18,974 nt of DNA from Burkholderiaceae bacterium. GTDB lineage: Bacteria > Pseudomonadota > Gammaproteobacteria > Burkholderiales > Burkholderiaceae_E. The stretch's first letter is position 1. The number at the start of each line of letters is the position of its first letter. Made by a program: the position numbers and the translations under genes. The stretch spans positions 1-18,974 of the forward strand of contig JALQWJ010000004.1 in NCBI GenBank assembly GCA_023258775.1, given 5' to 3'. This document shows, piece by piece, positions 8,951-15,726 of this stretch. Below the pieces are notes generated by a model. That model saw only the letters and a program-made list of their open reading frames with translations, made no database searches and was not told the DNA's origin.

Positions 8951-8987
8951 TACGTAATTGATATTCCTGACGGTTTTCGTTACGTAA
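8951..8987. promoter_or_regulatory. Paired TACGTAA sites upstream of the iron-dehydrogenase gene
   Basis: In the 77-base gap between the crotonase stop and the dehydrogenase start, TACGTAA occurs at 8951-8957 and again at 8981-8987. The second copy is inside the perfect palindrome TTACGTAA at 8980-8987. The 30-base spacing is close to three helical turns. AGCTTACAGAGCT at 8939-8951 is a further imperfect palindrome nearby. This could be an operator or internal promoter region, but no clear -35/-10 pair was found. Confidence 0.2.
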
Positions 8988-8994
8988 AGGGCGG

Positions 8995-9789
8995 TTAGCG
9001 TCCAATAAAAACAGGACTTCGGCGCTCAGCCATGGCTTTGACGCCTTCCTTGAAGTCTTCCGTCGAATAGTGCCGCGACTGCTCCCTACCCTCATGTGCA
9101 GTCGCCTCACGAACTGCTTCGGCAAGACCTGCCCGAAGCGTTGCTCGGGTTGATTGAACTGCAATTGGTGCCGACGCAGCGAACTCCTGCGCCATCTCGA
9201 TTGCAGCGTCAAACAAGTCAGCTTTAGCGACTAAACGGTCTGCAAGTCCGATAGCAAATGCCTCCTCGCCCGGAACTCTTCGACCGCTATAAATCATCCG
9301 TGCGGCTTGTTGGATCCCAATGACGCGAGGTAGCGTCACGCTAAGACCGAATCCCGGATGAAAGCCGAGACGATTAAAGTTGGCACTAAAGCGAGCTTCT
9401 GGGCAGGCGACCCTGAAGTCGGCCATCAGCGCAAGTCCCAGACCACCACCAACGGCTGGCCCTTGTACGGCCGCAATCACTGGCTTTGTGCAACGAAATA
9501 AACGCACGGCTTCGTCATAGAGTGGATTGCTTGCGGGCGCACCAGCGGGCGTCTGTGCTCTGGGTTTGGAGAAATCGGCACCTGCGCAAAATGAACTTCC
9601 TTCTGCTCGTAACACGATCGCTCGGCAATGTATTTCGCGATCAAGCGCTTCAAAAATGCCCGCAAGATCGCGTATCCAGTACAGGTCGAAAAAGTTATGG
9701 GGCGGGCGTTTGAGTGTGACAAGAGCCACATGGCCCTGCGCCTCGACAGCTAAATCATTAGGTATAGATCGTTGATCGATATTCATCAT
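8995..9789 (-). CDS. Enoyl-CoA hydratase/isomerase (crotonase) family protein
   Basis: 264 residues, normal crotonase length. The two oxyanion-hole segments are clear: SSFCAGAD (about 65-72) and VQGPAVGGGLGLAL (about 109-121); they bind CoA thioesters and stabilise the enolate. The two catalytic glutamates of classic enoyl-CoA hydratase are not present: the position after GGG x is Gly118, and the position in the next loop (ARFSANFNRLGF) is Phe138. It is therefore unlikely to be a standard syn-hydratase; isomerase, hydrolase, lyase or other thioester chemistry is possible. A GGAGT site overlaps the end of the upstream Bug gene and the start lies 5 bases after that gene's stop, so the two are translated together. 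The likely job is a step on the acyl-CoA made by neighbouring enzymes. Confidence 0.85.
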   Translation of the reverse strand: MMNIDQRSIPNDLAVEAQGHVALVTLKRPPHNFFDLYWIRDLAGIFEALDREIHCRAIVLRAEGSSFCAGADFSKPRAQTPAGAPASNPLYDEAVRLFRCTKPVIAAVQGPAVGGGLGLALMADFRVACPEARFSANFNRLGFHPGFGLSVTLPRVIGIQQAARMIYSGRRVPGEEAFAIGLADRLVAKADLFDAAIEMAQEFAASAPIAVQSTRATLRAGLAEAVREATAHEGREQSRHYSTEDFKEGVKAMAERRSPVFIGR

Positions 9790-9794
9790 CGGTG

Positions 9795-10817
9795 TTACTC
9801 CGCCTTGATGCCTGCTGCATCGGCAATTTTGCGAAAGCGTTCAATCTCGTCAAGTTGATACTTTGTCATCCGTTCTGGACCGAAGTCCATCATTGGTTCT
9901 GAACCATTGGCTAGGAAGTAGTTCGCAGCTTCTTTGGAGGCAAGCCCCTTTTTCATCGCCTCAACCAACTTGGCATGCGCGGCAGGTGGTGTTTCAGCGC
10001 GAACATAAAACGAGGTCCAGGCATAGTTGGCATACTCCGGGTAGAGTTCACGTATCGTCATCACATCCGGTAGCGACGGATGGCGCGCTTCGCCTGACAC
10101 GGCAAGTGCTCGAATTTTTCCCGCCTTGATTAAGGGCAATGCGCCCCCCAAGTCCCCCATGCCGGCATCAAGTTGTCTTCCGATGACGTCATTGATCACC
10201 TGACTCTGCCCCTTGTAGGGGACATAGGTCAGTCTTGCTTGTGATAAGTTTGATAGCCAAGCAATGCCTAGTTGATAACCCGCCGAGTAAGATCCAATGT
10301 TAAGTGCTTTGGCCTTGCCTGCAGTAATGAGCTCGCCAATGTTCTTAAAGGGCGATTCATTGGCTGCGTACCATACGTTCATTGAGCGCGAGATACCATG
10401 CACAGCCTTAAAGTCTTTCACCGCATCGTAGCCTGGATTTTTCATCACGATCGGGTTAACCGACATTGGAGAATTTGAGGCAACCATAATGGTGTGTCCA
10501 TCTGCCGCTGCCTGCTTCACAGCGATGGCAGCGACGGCGCCACTGCCGCCTGGGCGATTTTCAACAAGTACAGATTGACCAAGACTGCGCTGCATTTGCT
10601 CGGCGAGTATCCGGGCTGAGCCGTCTGCGCCGCTTCCAGCGGTAAAGGGCACCATCATGCGAATCGGCTTGGTTGGGAATTCTGTTTGTGCCCAAGTATT
10701 GGCTGCCGACGTGATGAACCCGGCGGTTAATGCGCCACCAACCGCCAGCCTGGCCCAAAGCCTTGGTTGCTCGCCAGCCAGGTCAATTATGGAACGGATC
10801 GTACTCAGATTGTTCAT
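9795..10817 (-). CDS. Bug/TctC-family periplasmic solute-binding protein
   Basis: 340 residues. A long basic N-terminus (to RLWAR) leads into a hydrophobic core and a TWA-Q cleavage site near residues 42-45, so the protein is exported. The mature start FPTKPIRMMVPFTAGSGAD, then ILAEQM, VENRPGGSGA, and VPYKGQSQVINDVIGRQLDAG are signatures of the tripartite tricarboxylate receptor family, which binds carboxylates in the periplasm. A Met 13 residues further upstream exists, but the ATG at 10817 has GGAG eight bases before it and gives a proper signal peptide. TctA/TctB membrane partners are not in the window, so it is an orphan here, as is common for Bug proteins. It heads the minus-strand run with the crotonase and is divergent from the CoA-transferase gene, which suggests its ligand is the acid that enters the pathway. 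Confidence 0.9.
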   Translation of the reverse strand: MNNLSTIRSIIDLAGEQPRLWARLAVGGALTAGFITSAANTWAQTEFPTKPIRMMVPFTAGSGADGSARILAEQMQRSLGQSVLVENRPGGSGAVAAIAVKQAAADGHTIMVASNSPMSVNPIVMKNPGYDAVKDFKAVHGISRSMNVWYAANESPFKNIGELITAGKAKALNIGSYSAGYQLGIAWLSNLSQARLTYVPYKGQSQVINDVIGRQLDAGMGDLGGALPLIKAGKIRALAVSGEARHPSLPDVMTIRELYPEYANYAWTSFYVRAETPPAAHAKLVEAMKKGLASKEAANYFLANGSEPMMDFGPERMTKYQLDEIERFRKIADAAGIKAE

Positions 10818-10832
10818 CGTGCTGTCTCCTCG

Positions 10833-10881
10833 CCAAATAGCTGTGGTTATAGTCAATCGAGTCTAGCCTGAAGCTATTTGG
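10833..10881. promoter_or_regulatory. Divergent control region with a perfect 10-bp inverted repeat
   Basis: The 78 bases between the divergent Bug and CoA-transferase starts carry CCAAATAGCT at 10833-10842 and its exact complement AGCTATTTGG at 10872-10881, centres 39 bases apart. Each arm ends right at the ribosome-binding region of one gene: both leaders read CTATTTGG followed by a purine-rich Shine-Dalgarno segment. A TATAAC box for the Bug side lies at 10846-10851 (minus strand). The layout suits a regulator binding both arms and controlling both genes, or matched leader elements. No regulator gene is nearby. Ten perfect bases in so short a gap are unlikely by chance; the function is inferred. 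Confidence 0.45.
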
Positions 10882-10895
10882 AGGGTGAGCGCAAG

Positions 10896-12098
10896 ATGAG
10901 TGATTTCGGACCATTACACGGCATTCGCGTGATTGATTTGACCTCGGTCGTTCTCGGTCCTGTGGCAACCCATGTTCTCGGCGAGTTAGGCGCTGATGTG
11001 ATCAAGGTCGAAGCGCCTGAAGGCGATCTCATGCGCGCGAACGGCGTTTCGCGTCATAAGGGCATGAGCTCGATTTTTCTATCGCTTAATCGAAATAAGC
11101 GTTCCTTGTCGATCGATATGAAAACCGAGGCAGGCCATGAAGTGATGCGTCGACTGATCGCTCAAAGTCAGGTGCTGGTACACAACATGCGGGTGAAGGC
11201 GATTGAAAGACTTGGTTTTGGCTACGATCAAGCAAAGTTGCTAAACCCTCAACTTATTTACTGCGTTGCAACAGGGTTCGGACAGGATGGTCCTTATCAA
11301 GATCATCCTGCTTTTGACGACATTATTCAGTCGGCATGTGGCTTGGTGGCACTCAATCGCGATCACCTTGACCGTGCTGAGTATGTTCCTTCACTGATGG
11401 CCGATAAGACGATCGGTATTTACCTTGCAAATGCAGTGCTTGCCGCACTCGTTCATCAGCTAAGAACAGGTGAGGGTCAGCATGTCGAAGTACCTATGTA
11501 TGAGACCATGACTTCGTTCTTGCTTTCAGAGCATTTGGGAACCATGACTTTTCCAGGGATGGAAGGTCCTCCGGGTTATTCAAGGGTTTTATCGGGAGGA
11601 AGGCGCCCAGTTAAAACCATCGATGGCCATATCAGTTTGTTGCCCTACACCGAGGCTCACTGGGTTGCCCTACTTACAGAGACCGGTCATCAAGAGGCTA
11701 TCGAGCGTCTAGAGGTGAGGGACCGCCACGCTAGGAACCGCCACTTGCAGCAACTCTACGCCTTATTGCGAGAGATTATCGGCAAGAATACGACTGCATA
11801 CTGGATGGCATGCTGTAAGCGACTCGATATACCGGCTACGCCGATATACTCCTTAGATCAATTACCAGAGCATCCTCACTTAAAAGAAGTTAATTTTTTT
11901 GAAAAAGCGATTCATCCAAGCGAAGGCGAGATCATGCAGGTCAGGCCAACGATGAAGTTCTCGCAATCTCCGGCCAGCATTCGTCGGCCAGCGCCAAGAC
12001 TTGGCGAGCACAGTGGCGAACTCTTGCTGGAGTTGGGATTTTCCGATACAGAAATCGAAACAATGATCCGCCAGAGCACCGTCGTTCAGACGCAATAA
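10896..12098 (+). CDS. CaiB/BaiF (class III) CoA-transferase
   Basis: 400 residues, usual length for formyl-CoA transferase relatives. The N-terminal signature GPLHGIRVIDLTSVVLGPVATHVLGELGADVIKVE is present, followed by FLSLNRNKRSLSIDMK and ATGFGQDGPY. D170 in LMADKTIGIY aligns with the catalytic Asp169 of formyl-CoA transferase that forms the acyl-anhydride and glutamyl-type intermediates. These enzymes move CoA between carboxylic acids in the cytoplasm, so this is the probable activation step for the acid bound by the divergent Bug protein. The frame opens upstream with TTG at 10878, but ATG at 10896 fits the family start; GGAGGG is about 11 bases before it, slightly far. It is convergent with the SDR gene after 24 bases and no terminator is evident. 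Donor and acceptor are unknown. Confidence 0.88.
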   Translation: MSDFGPLHGIRVIDLTSVVLGPVATHVLGELGADVIKVEAPEGDLMRANGVSRHKGMSSIFLSLNRNKRSLSIDMKTEAGHEVMRRLIAQSQVLVHNMRVKAIERLGFGYDQAKLLNPQLIYCVATGFGQDGPYQDHPAFDDIIQSACGLVALNRDHLDRAEYVPSLMADKTIGIYLANAVLAALVHQLRTGEGQHVEVPMYETMTSFLLSEHLGTMTFPGMEGPPGYSRVLSGGRRPVKTIDGHISLLPYTEAHWVALLTETGHQEAIERLEVRDRHARNRHLQQLYALLREIIGKNTTAYWMACCKRLDIPATPIYSLDQLPEHPHLKEVNFFEKAIHPSEGEIMQVRPTMKFSQSPASIRRPAPRLGEHSGELLLELGFSDTEIETMIRQSTVVQTQ

Positions 12099-12122
12099 AA
12101 ACTGTGGCAAAACCTTCTTCGG

Positions 12123-12959
12123 TTAACGACTACCTGGGCGAAGCTCCTCCCAGTCCTGCCTGTTCCAAGCGAGAAGATCTTCGGCGCCCGAGCTTTGGAG
12201 ATGGGCACCGCCGTCAATCGTTACCATTTCGCCGGTCATGAAACTCGCCGCATCAGAAAGCAAATAAGAAGCGAGTTCGGCAAGCTCTGCATGTTGACCA
12301 ACACGACCGAGTGGTATGCGTGCCTCGGGCTTGAGCATTGCGCGCTTTCCAGCCATTAGTTGTGCGCTTGCCCCTGGTGTTGGAAATGAACCCGGGGCAA
12401 TCGCAAGCAGTCGAATCCCATATCGACCCCATTCAACCGCGAGGCTTTTCGTCATGGAAAGCACTGCAGACTTGGCCATTGCTGATGGCACCGTGAATGC
12501 ACGCCCAGTGATCGTCGATGTTGAAAGAATGCTCAGAACAACACCGGGGTAATTCGCTTCGATCCAGCGTCGCCCTGCCGCTAGGGTGCAGTACATCGTC
12601 CCGTGAAGCGTCGGTGCAAGAACTGCATCAGCGGCGCGATGAGATAAATGCTCAGTCCTTGCAATAAAGGTGGCTGCTGCATTGTTGACCAGGGCATCAA
12701 GGGGTGCTTGCTGCCAGATTTGGGCGATCATTGCTTCGACTTGAAGCGGATCACGTATGTCGCATGCAAAGATTTGTGTATCGATGCCATAGTTCGAGCT
12801 CCAACGGGCCGCGGTGGCCTCTAAAGCCTCACGCCGACGACCGCAAATGAGAGGTATAGCACCAAGCTGCACAAAGCGTTCGGCCATAGCAGCACCAAGT
12901 CCGCTTCCGCCCCCTGTGACAAGTACGCGTTTGCCAAGCAAGCTATTGGCTGCGAGCAT
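12123..12959 (-). CDS. Short-chain dehydrogenase/reductase, 2,4-dienoyl-CoA reductase-like
   Basis: 278 residues of SDR fold. The dinucleotide motif is TGGGSGLG (15-22), followed by LVNNAA (90-95) and DGGAHL near the end. The usual YxxxK is replaced by S159-A-M-A-K163, and the surrounding PSAMAKSAVLSMTKSLAVEWGRYG closely resembles mitochondrial 2,4-dienoyl-CoA reductase, where Ser and Lys occupy these places and the catalytic Tyr sits eleven residues earlier. Here that earlier position is Ser148, so neither tyrosine is present. NAD(P)H-dependent reduction of an unsaturated or keto acyl-CoA is a fair guess, but the proton donor is unclear. It starts 4 bases after the suhB stop on the same strand, so it is probably co-transcribed with suhB although its job seems to belong to the CoA cluster. 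Confidence 0.8.
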   Translation of the reverse strand: MLAANSLLGKRVLVTGGGSGLGAAMAERFVQLGAIPLICGRRREALEATAARWSSNYGIDTQIFACDIRDPLQVEAMIAQIWQQAPLDALVNNAAATFIARTEHLSHRAADAVLAPTLHGTMYCTLAAGRRWIEANYPGVVLSILSTSTITGRAFTVPSAMAKSAVLSMTKSLAVEWGRYGIRLLAIAPGSFPTPGASAQLMAGKRAMLKPEARIPLGRVGQHAELAELASYLLSDAASFMTGEMVTIDGGAHLQSSGAEDLLAWNRQDWEELRPGSR

Positions 12960-12963
12960 CAGA

Positions 12964-13839
12964 TTAGGTCTCGCTTAGCTGGGCCTGGTGTTTGCCATAA
13001 ATGCTGCTAAACCGCTGAATCATTAGGGCAAAAAGTGCGGGATTCGCAGCGAGAACCCGACCGCCAAAAAGATGTTCGGCTTCGCCTTGAAAGTCACCAA
13101 TCAGGCCTCCTGCCTCAGTGATCAGCAATGCGCCAGCGGCAACATCCCAGGGCGACAGACCGATCTCGAAAAATGCATCAAAGCGGCCCGCGGCCACATA
13201 AGCCAGATCGAGTGCCGCGGCGCCGGGTCGACGCAATCCGGCACCATCGAGCGTGAGTTGGCGGAAATAGGCCAGAAACTCATCGAGCTGTGCCATGCTG
13301 CGCGAAGGAAATCCCGTACCAATTAAGGATTCCTTAATAGCCACCCGTTTCGATACGCGGATACGACGATTGTTGAAAAATGCGCCTGCGCCTCTGCTTG
13401 CCGTGAACATTTCGTCACTTGCAGGGTTGTAAACAACCGCTTGAGTTAACACGCCTCTTTCTAACAAACCGATTGAAATCGCATATTGGGGCACGCCATG
13501 GATGAAGTTTGTTGTGCCATCTAGGGGATCAATAATCCACAAATGCTCAAGCTCGCGTAGCCAAGGTGATTTCAGATTGACCAGGGCGTCGCTTTGATGG
13601 CCAGCCCTGGATTTCGGGCCTGCGATGAAGCCGGACTCCTCTGCTAAGATGCAGTGATCCGGGAAAGACTCGAATAATGCATCGATCAAGGCTTCTTCCG
13701 AAGCACGATCGATTTCTGTTACGAAGTCGTTGAGCTGTTTTCTGGCAACTCGAATCGAATCGATGTCTACCGATCCTCGGTTGATAATGCGTGCGGCGGC
13801 CCGGGCGGCTCGCACGGCGATATTGAGCATCGGGTGCAT
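12964..13839 (-). CDS. suhB: Inositol monophosphatase family protein SuhB
   Basis: 291 residues. It begins MHPMLNIAVRAAR, identical in style to E. coli SuhB, which fixes the start. Metal-binding motifs are complete: AEESG (E67/E68), IIDPLDGTTNF (D104, D107) and WDVAAGALL (D232). The family dephosphorylates inositol-1-phosphate with Mg2+; E. coli SuhB also joins the rRNA antitermination complex. Between EESG and the WIIDPLDG motif there are about 30 residues (71-100) where E. coli has about 10, an insertion of roughly 20 residues that explains the extra length. A GGAT element precedes the ATG. The gene is divergent from trmJ (56-base gap), and the SDR gene follows 4 bases after its stop. Confidence 0.93.
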   Translation of the reverse strand: MHPMLNIAVRAARAAARIINRGSVDIDSIRVARKQLNDFVTEIDRASEEALIDALFESFPDHCILAEESGFIAGPKSRAGHQSDALVNLKSPWLRELEHLWIIDPLDGTTNFIHGVPQYAISIGLLERGVLTQAVVYNPASDEMFTASRGAGAFFNNRRIRVSKRVAIKESLIGTGFPSRSMAQLDEFLAYFRQLTLDGAGLRRPGAAALDLAYVAAGRFDAFFEIGLSPWDVAAGALLITEAGGLIGDFQGEAEHLFGGRVLAANPALFALMIQRFSSIYGKHQAQLSET

Positions 13840-13864
13840 GTTGGAGATCCAGTTGCAACAAAGC

Positions 13865-13894
13865 TTTTCATTCTAAGCCTTTTCATTCTAAGCC
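13865..13894. repeat. Perfect 15-bp tandem duplication before trmJ
   Basis: TTTTCATTCTAAGCC occurs twice in direct succession (13865-13879 and 13880-13894), ending one base before the trmJ start codon. It fills over half of the 56-base gap between divergent suhB and trmJ, so it must overlap leader or promoter sequence of at least one gene. The perfect identity points to a recent duplication. Confidence 0.85.
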
Positions 13895-13895
13895 A

Positions 13896-14729
13896 TTGGC
13901 CCAACCTCAGCTTCATCAAGCACTCGATCGTGCCTTCACCGAGCGTTCGATCTTCGTCTTGAACCAAACCTCACACCCGGGAAACATCGGGGCGAGTGCG
14001 CGATCGCTTGCTGTTCTCGATTTTACGCGCCTGCGATGTGCTGCGGCTCGACATCCGGATTGGCAGCACCATCCAGATGCATTGGCTCGCGCAAGTGGCG
14101 CCCTAGGCCTGCTTGATCAGGCAACAGGGTATGTTGACTTGGACGCAGCAATTGCAGACTGCCATTGGGTAATTATGCTCAGTGCGGATGTACGTGACTT
14201 TGGTCCCGATCTTGTGGATGTTTCATCGGCATGTGTTTGGGCCGCTGAACGTTTAAGACAGGATGTCAATGCCAGAGTCGCTTTTGTATTTGGCTCTGAG
14301 CGTCACGGACTTTCTCGTGAAGAGGCTGCTCGTGGACATTTACTCGCAAGTATCCCAGGGCACCCAGCCTACCATTCGCTCAACCTATCTCAGGCGGTAA
14401 TGATCACAGCTTGGGAATTGAGAAAACAATTACTTGATCAGCTCAAGCGGGTGCCAGCGCAGCTTCAAATGGTCGATCATCAAACGAGACTTGCTGCTCC
14501 TCCTTTAGGTGAGGCTGCAAGTGCGCAGGCCTTTGAGGGGTTGATCGACCATCTCGAGGTCGCTGCGAAGGCAGTGGGGTTTTTAGATCCTCAACATCCG
14601 AAAATGTTGATGCCGAGGCTCAGGCGATTGTTGATGCGAAGTGAGCTTAAGGCAGATGAGGTTGATCTCTTACGCGGGCTTTGTCGTGCCATGATGAATC
14701 CCAGACGACGCCAGGAGATCGATCAATGA
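13896..14729 (+). CDS. trmJ: tRNA (cytidine/uridine-2'-O-)-methyltransferase TrmJ
   Basis: 277 residues of the SPOUT methyltransferase family. The three motifs are present: TSHPGNIGASAR (25-36), FGSERHGLS (131-139) and SLNLSQAV (160-167), which form the knot that binds S-adenosylmethionine. TrmJ methylates the 2'-O of nucleotide 32 in several tRNAs. The C-terminal extension (VGFLDPQHPKMLMPRLRRLLMR) is typical of bacterial TrmJ. No in-frame ATG exists upstream of the conserved part; TTG at 13896 is the best start and gives a slightly long N-terminus. No clear ribosome-binding site is seen because a 15-bp tandem repeat occupies that place. cysE follows 64 bases downstream on the same strand. 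Confidence 0.9.
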   Translation: MAQPQLHQALDRAFTERSIFVLNQTSHPGNIGASARSLAVLDFTRLRCAAARHPDWQHHPDALARASGALGLLDQATGYVDLDAAIADCHWVIMLSADVRDFGPDLVDVSSACVWAAERLRQDVNARVAFVFGSERHGLSREEAARGHLLASIPGHPAYHSLNLSQAVMITAWELRKQLLDQLKRVPAQLQMVDHQTRLAAPPLGEAASAQAFEGLIDHLEVAAKAVGFLDPQHPKMLMPRLRRLLMRSELKADEVDLLRGLCRAMMNPRRRQEIDQ

Positions 14730-14793
14730 TTAATGCAGGTATTCTATGATCTATTCTGGAAACTATAGTGATATAAAGGATTAACTTCGGGTC

Positions 14794-15588
14794 ATGTTTG
14801 AACGTTTACGCGAGTCGGTACAGACCGTTCTTGAAAAAGATCCGGCTGCAAGGTCCAAACTTGAGGTTTTGCTTTGCTATCCGGGTATCCACGCCTTGAT
14901 CTTTCACGCATTTGCTTCTCGTCTCTGGCAATGGCAGTGGACAACCGCTGCAAGATTCGTATCGCACCTTGGCCGCATGCTCACCGGTATTGAAATTCAC
15001 CCGGGTGCCAGGCTGGGGAGAAGGGTATTTATCGATCATGGCATGGGGGTGGTAATCGGCGAGACCGCCGAGGTTGGAGATGATTGTACAATTTATCATG
15101 GTGTAACGCTCGGCGGCGTTGCTCTGAACCAAGGTAAACGCCATCCAACGCTCGAGGCTGGTGTTGTTGTTGGTGCGGGTGCAAAGATTCTTGGCCCTTT
15201 TGTTGTTGGTGCGGCCGCACGCATTGGTTCAAACTCAGTCGTCGTGAAGACGGTACCGCCTGGCGCAACGGCTGTTGGTATTCCTGCAAGAATTCTCGTT
15301 GATGATTCACCGCTCACAGCGACCAATCCGCAAGCGCGATCTGCGTTTTCAGCCTACGCAATTTCTCGAGGTGATGATCCCTTATCGCTGGTGATTCATG
15401 AATTGATCGATCATGTGGCTGCCCAGGACCGACGTATCGACAATCTCCAAAAGGCGCTAGCGCAGGCTAGTGCGATATCGCAGCATCAGGACAACGCGAA
15501 GCTAATCAGGCCCGACGATGAAGGGACAGACGCTGTTTTACAAGCTGACAAGCTCGACGCGACCCGCTTGAATCAACTCGTGGATTAA
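14794..15588 (+). CDS. cysE: Serine O-acetyltransferase
   Basis: 264 residues. A short helical N-domain ([23 protein letters not shown]) is followed by a left-handed beta-helix of hexapeptide repeats: [37 protein letters not shown], and [14 protein letters not shown]. Asp81/His82 and the later His102 belong to the active site. The enzyme acetylates serine from acetyl-CoA, the committed step of cysteine synthesis. The short N-domain fits the EpsC-like class common in betaproteobacteria. The C-terminal tail beyond about residue 170 is charged and poorly conserved-looking. GGATT precedes the ATG; TATAAA at 14772-14777 could be a -10 box, but no good -35 is visible. Its context next to trmJ matches related genomes. 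Confidence 0.94.
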   Translation: MFERLRESVQTVLEKDPAARSKLEVLLCYPGIHALIFHAFASRLWQWQWTTAARFVSHLGRMLTGIEIHPGARLGRRVFIDHGMGVVIGETAEVGDDCTIYHGVTLGGVALNQGKRHPTLEAGVVVGAGAKILGPFVVGAAARIGSNSVVVKTVPPGATAVGIPARILVDDSPLTATNPQARSAFSAYAISRGDDPLSLVIHELIDHVAAQDRRIDNLQKALAQASAISQHQDNAKLIRPDDEGTDAVLQADKLDATRLNQLVD

Positions 15589-15594
15589 CGGTCA

Positions 15595-15690
15595 GTGCTT
15601 GGTTGAGCTTGACAGTGCATGGTTGAGCTTGACAAAGCATGTTTGAACTTAGCAAAGCATGGTTGAGCTAGGCAAGCATGTTTGTTCTGG
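15595..15690. repeat. Degenerate 20-bp tandem repeat, about five units
   Basis: Units begin at 15595, 15615, 15635, 15655 and 15674, with consensus close to AAGCATGGTTGAGCTTGACA. The first two units differ at one base; the third and fourth differ at several; the fourth is 19 bases and the fifth is only partly matching. They fill most of the 138-base gap between the convergent cysE and lpxH genes. The period is not a multiple of three, so coding is unlikely. No hairpin with a T-run is present, so it is not a standard terminator. Confidence 0.85.
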
Positions 15691-15726
15691 CTCACACGAA
15701 TCAGACGGTGTAACAATCGAGCCGCC

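Noticed and set aside
8430..8998. Overlapping plus-strand ORFs opposite the iron-type dehydrogenase
   Set aside because: The minus-strand protein has all family motifs over its full length; the plus-strand frames give no coherent protein.
12123..12959. SDR considered a pseudogene because YxxxK is missing
   Set aside because: The frame is intact, NAD(P)-binding motifs are complete and the Ser/Lys arrangement matches the dienoyl-CoA reductase branch, so an active or specialised enzyme is more likely.
5365..12959. CoA gene cluster considered a mobile element or integrated island with boundaries
   Set aside because: No integrase, transposase, tRNA target, flanking direct repeats or obvious base-composition change was seen, so I call it accessory only on gene content.
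15595..15690. Tandem repeat considered as a CRISPR array
   Set aside because: Units are 20 bases, directly adjacent and diverged, with no unique spacers and no cas genes nearby.
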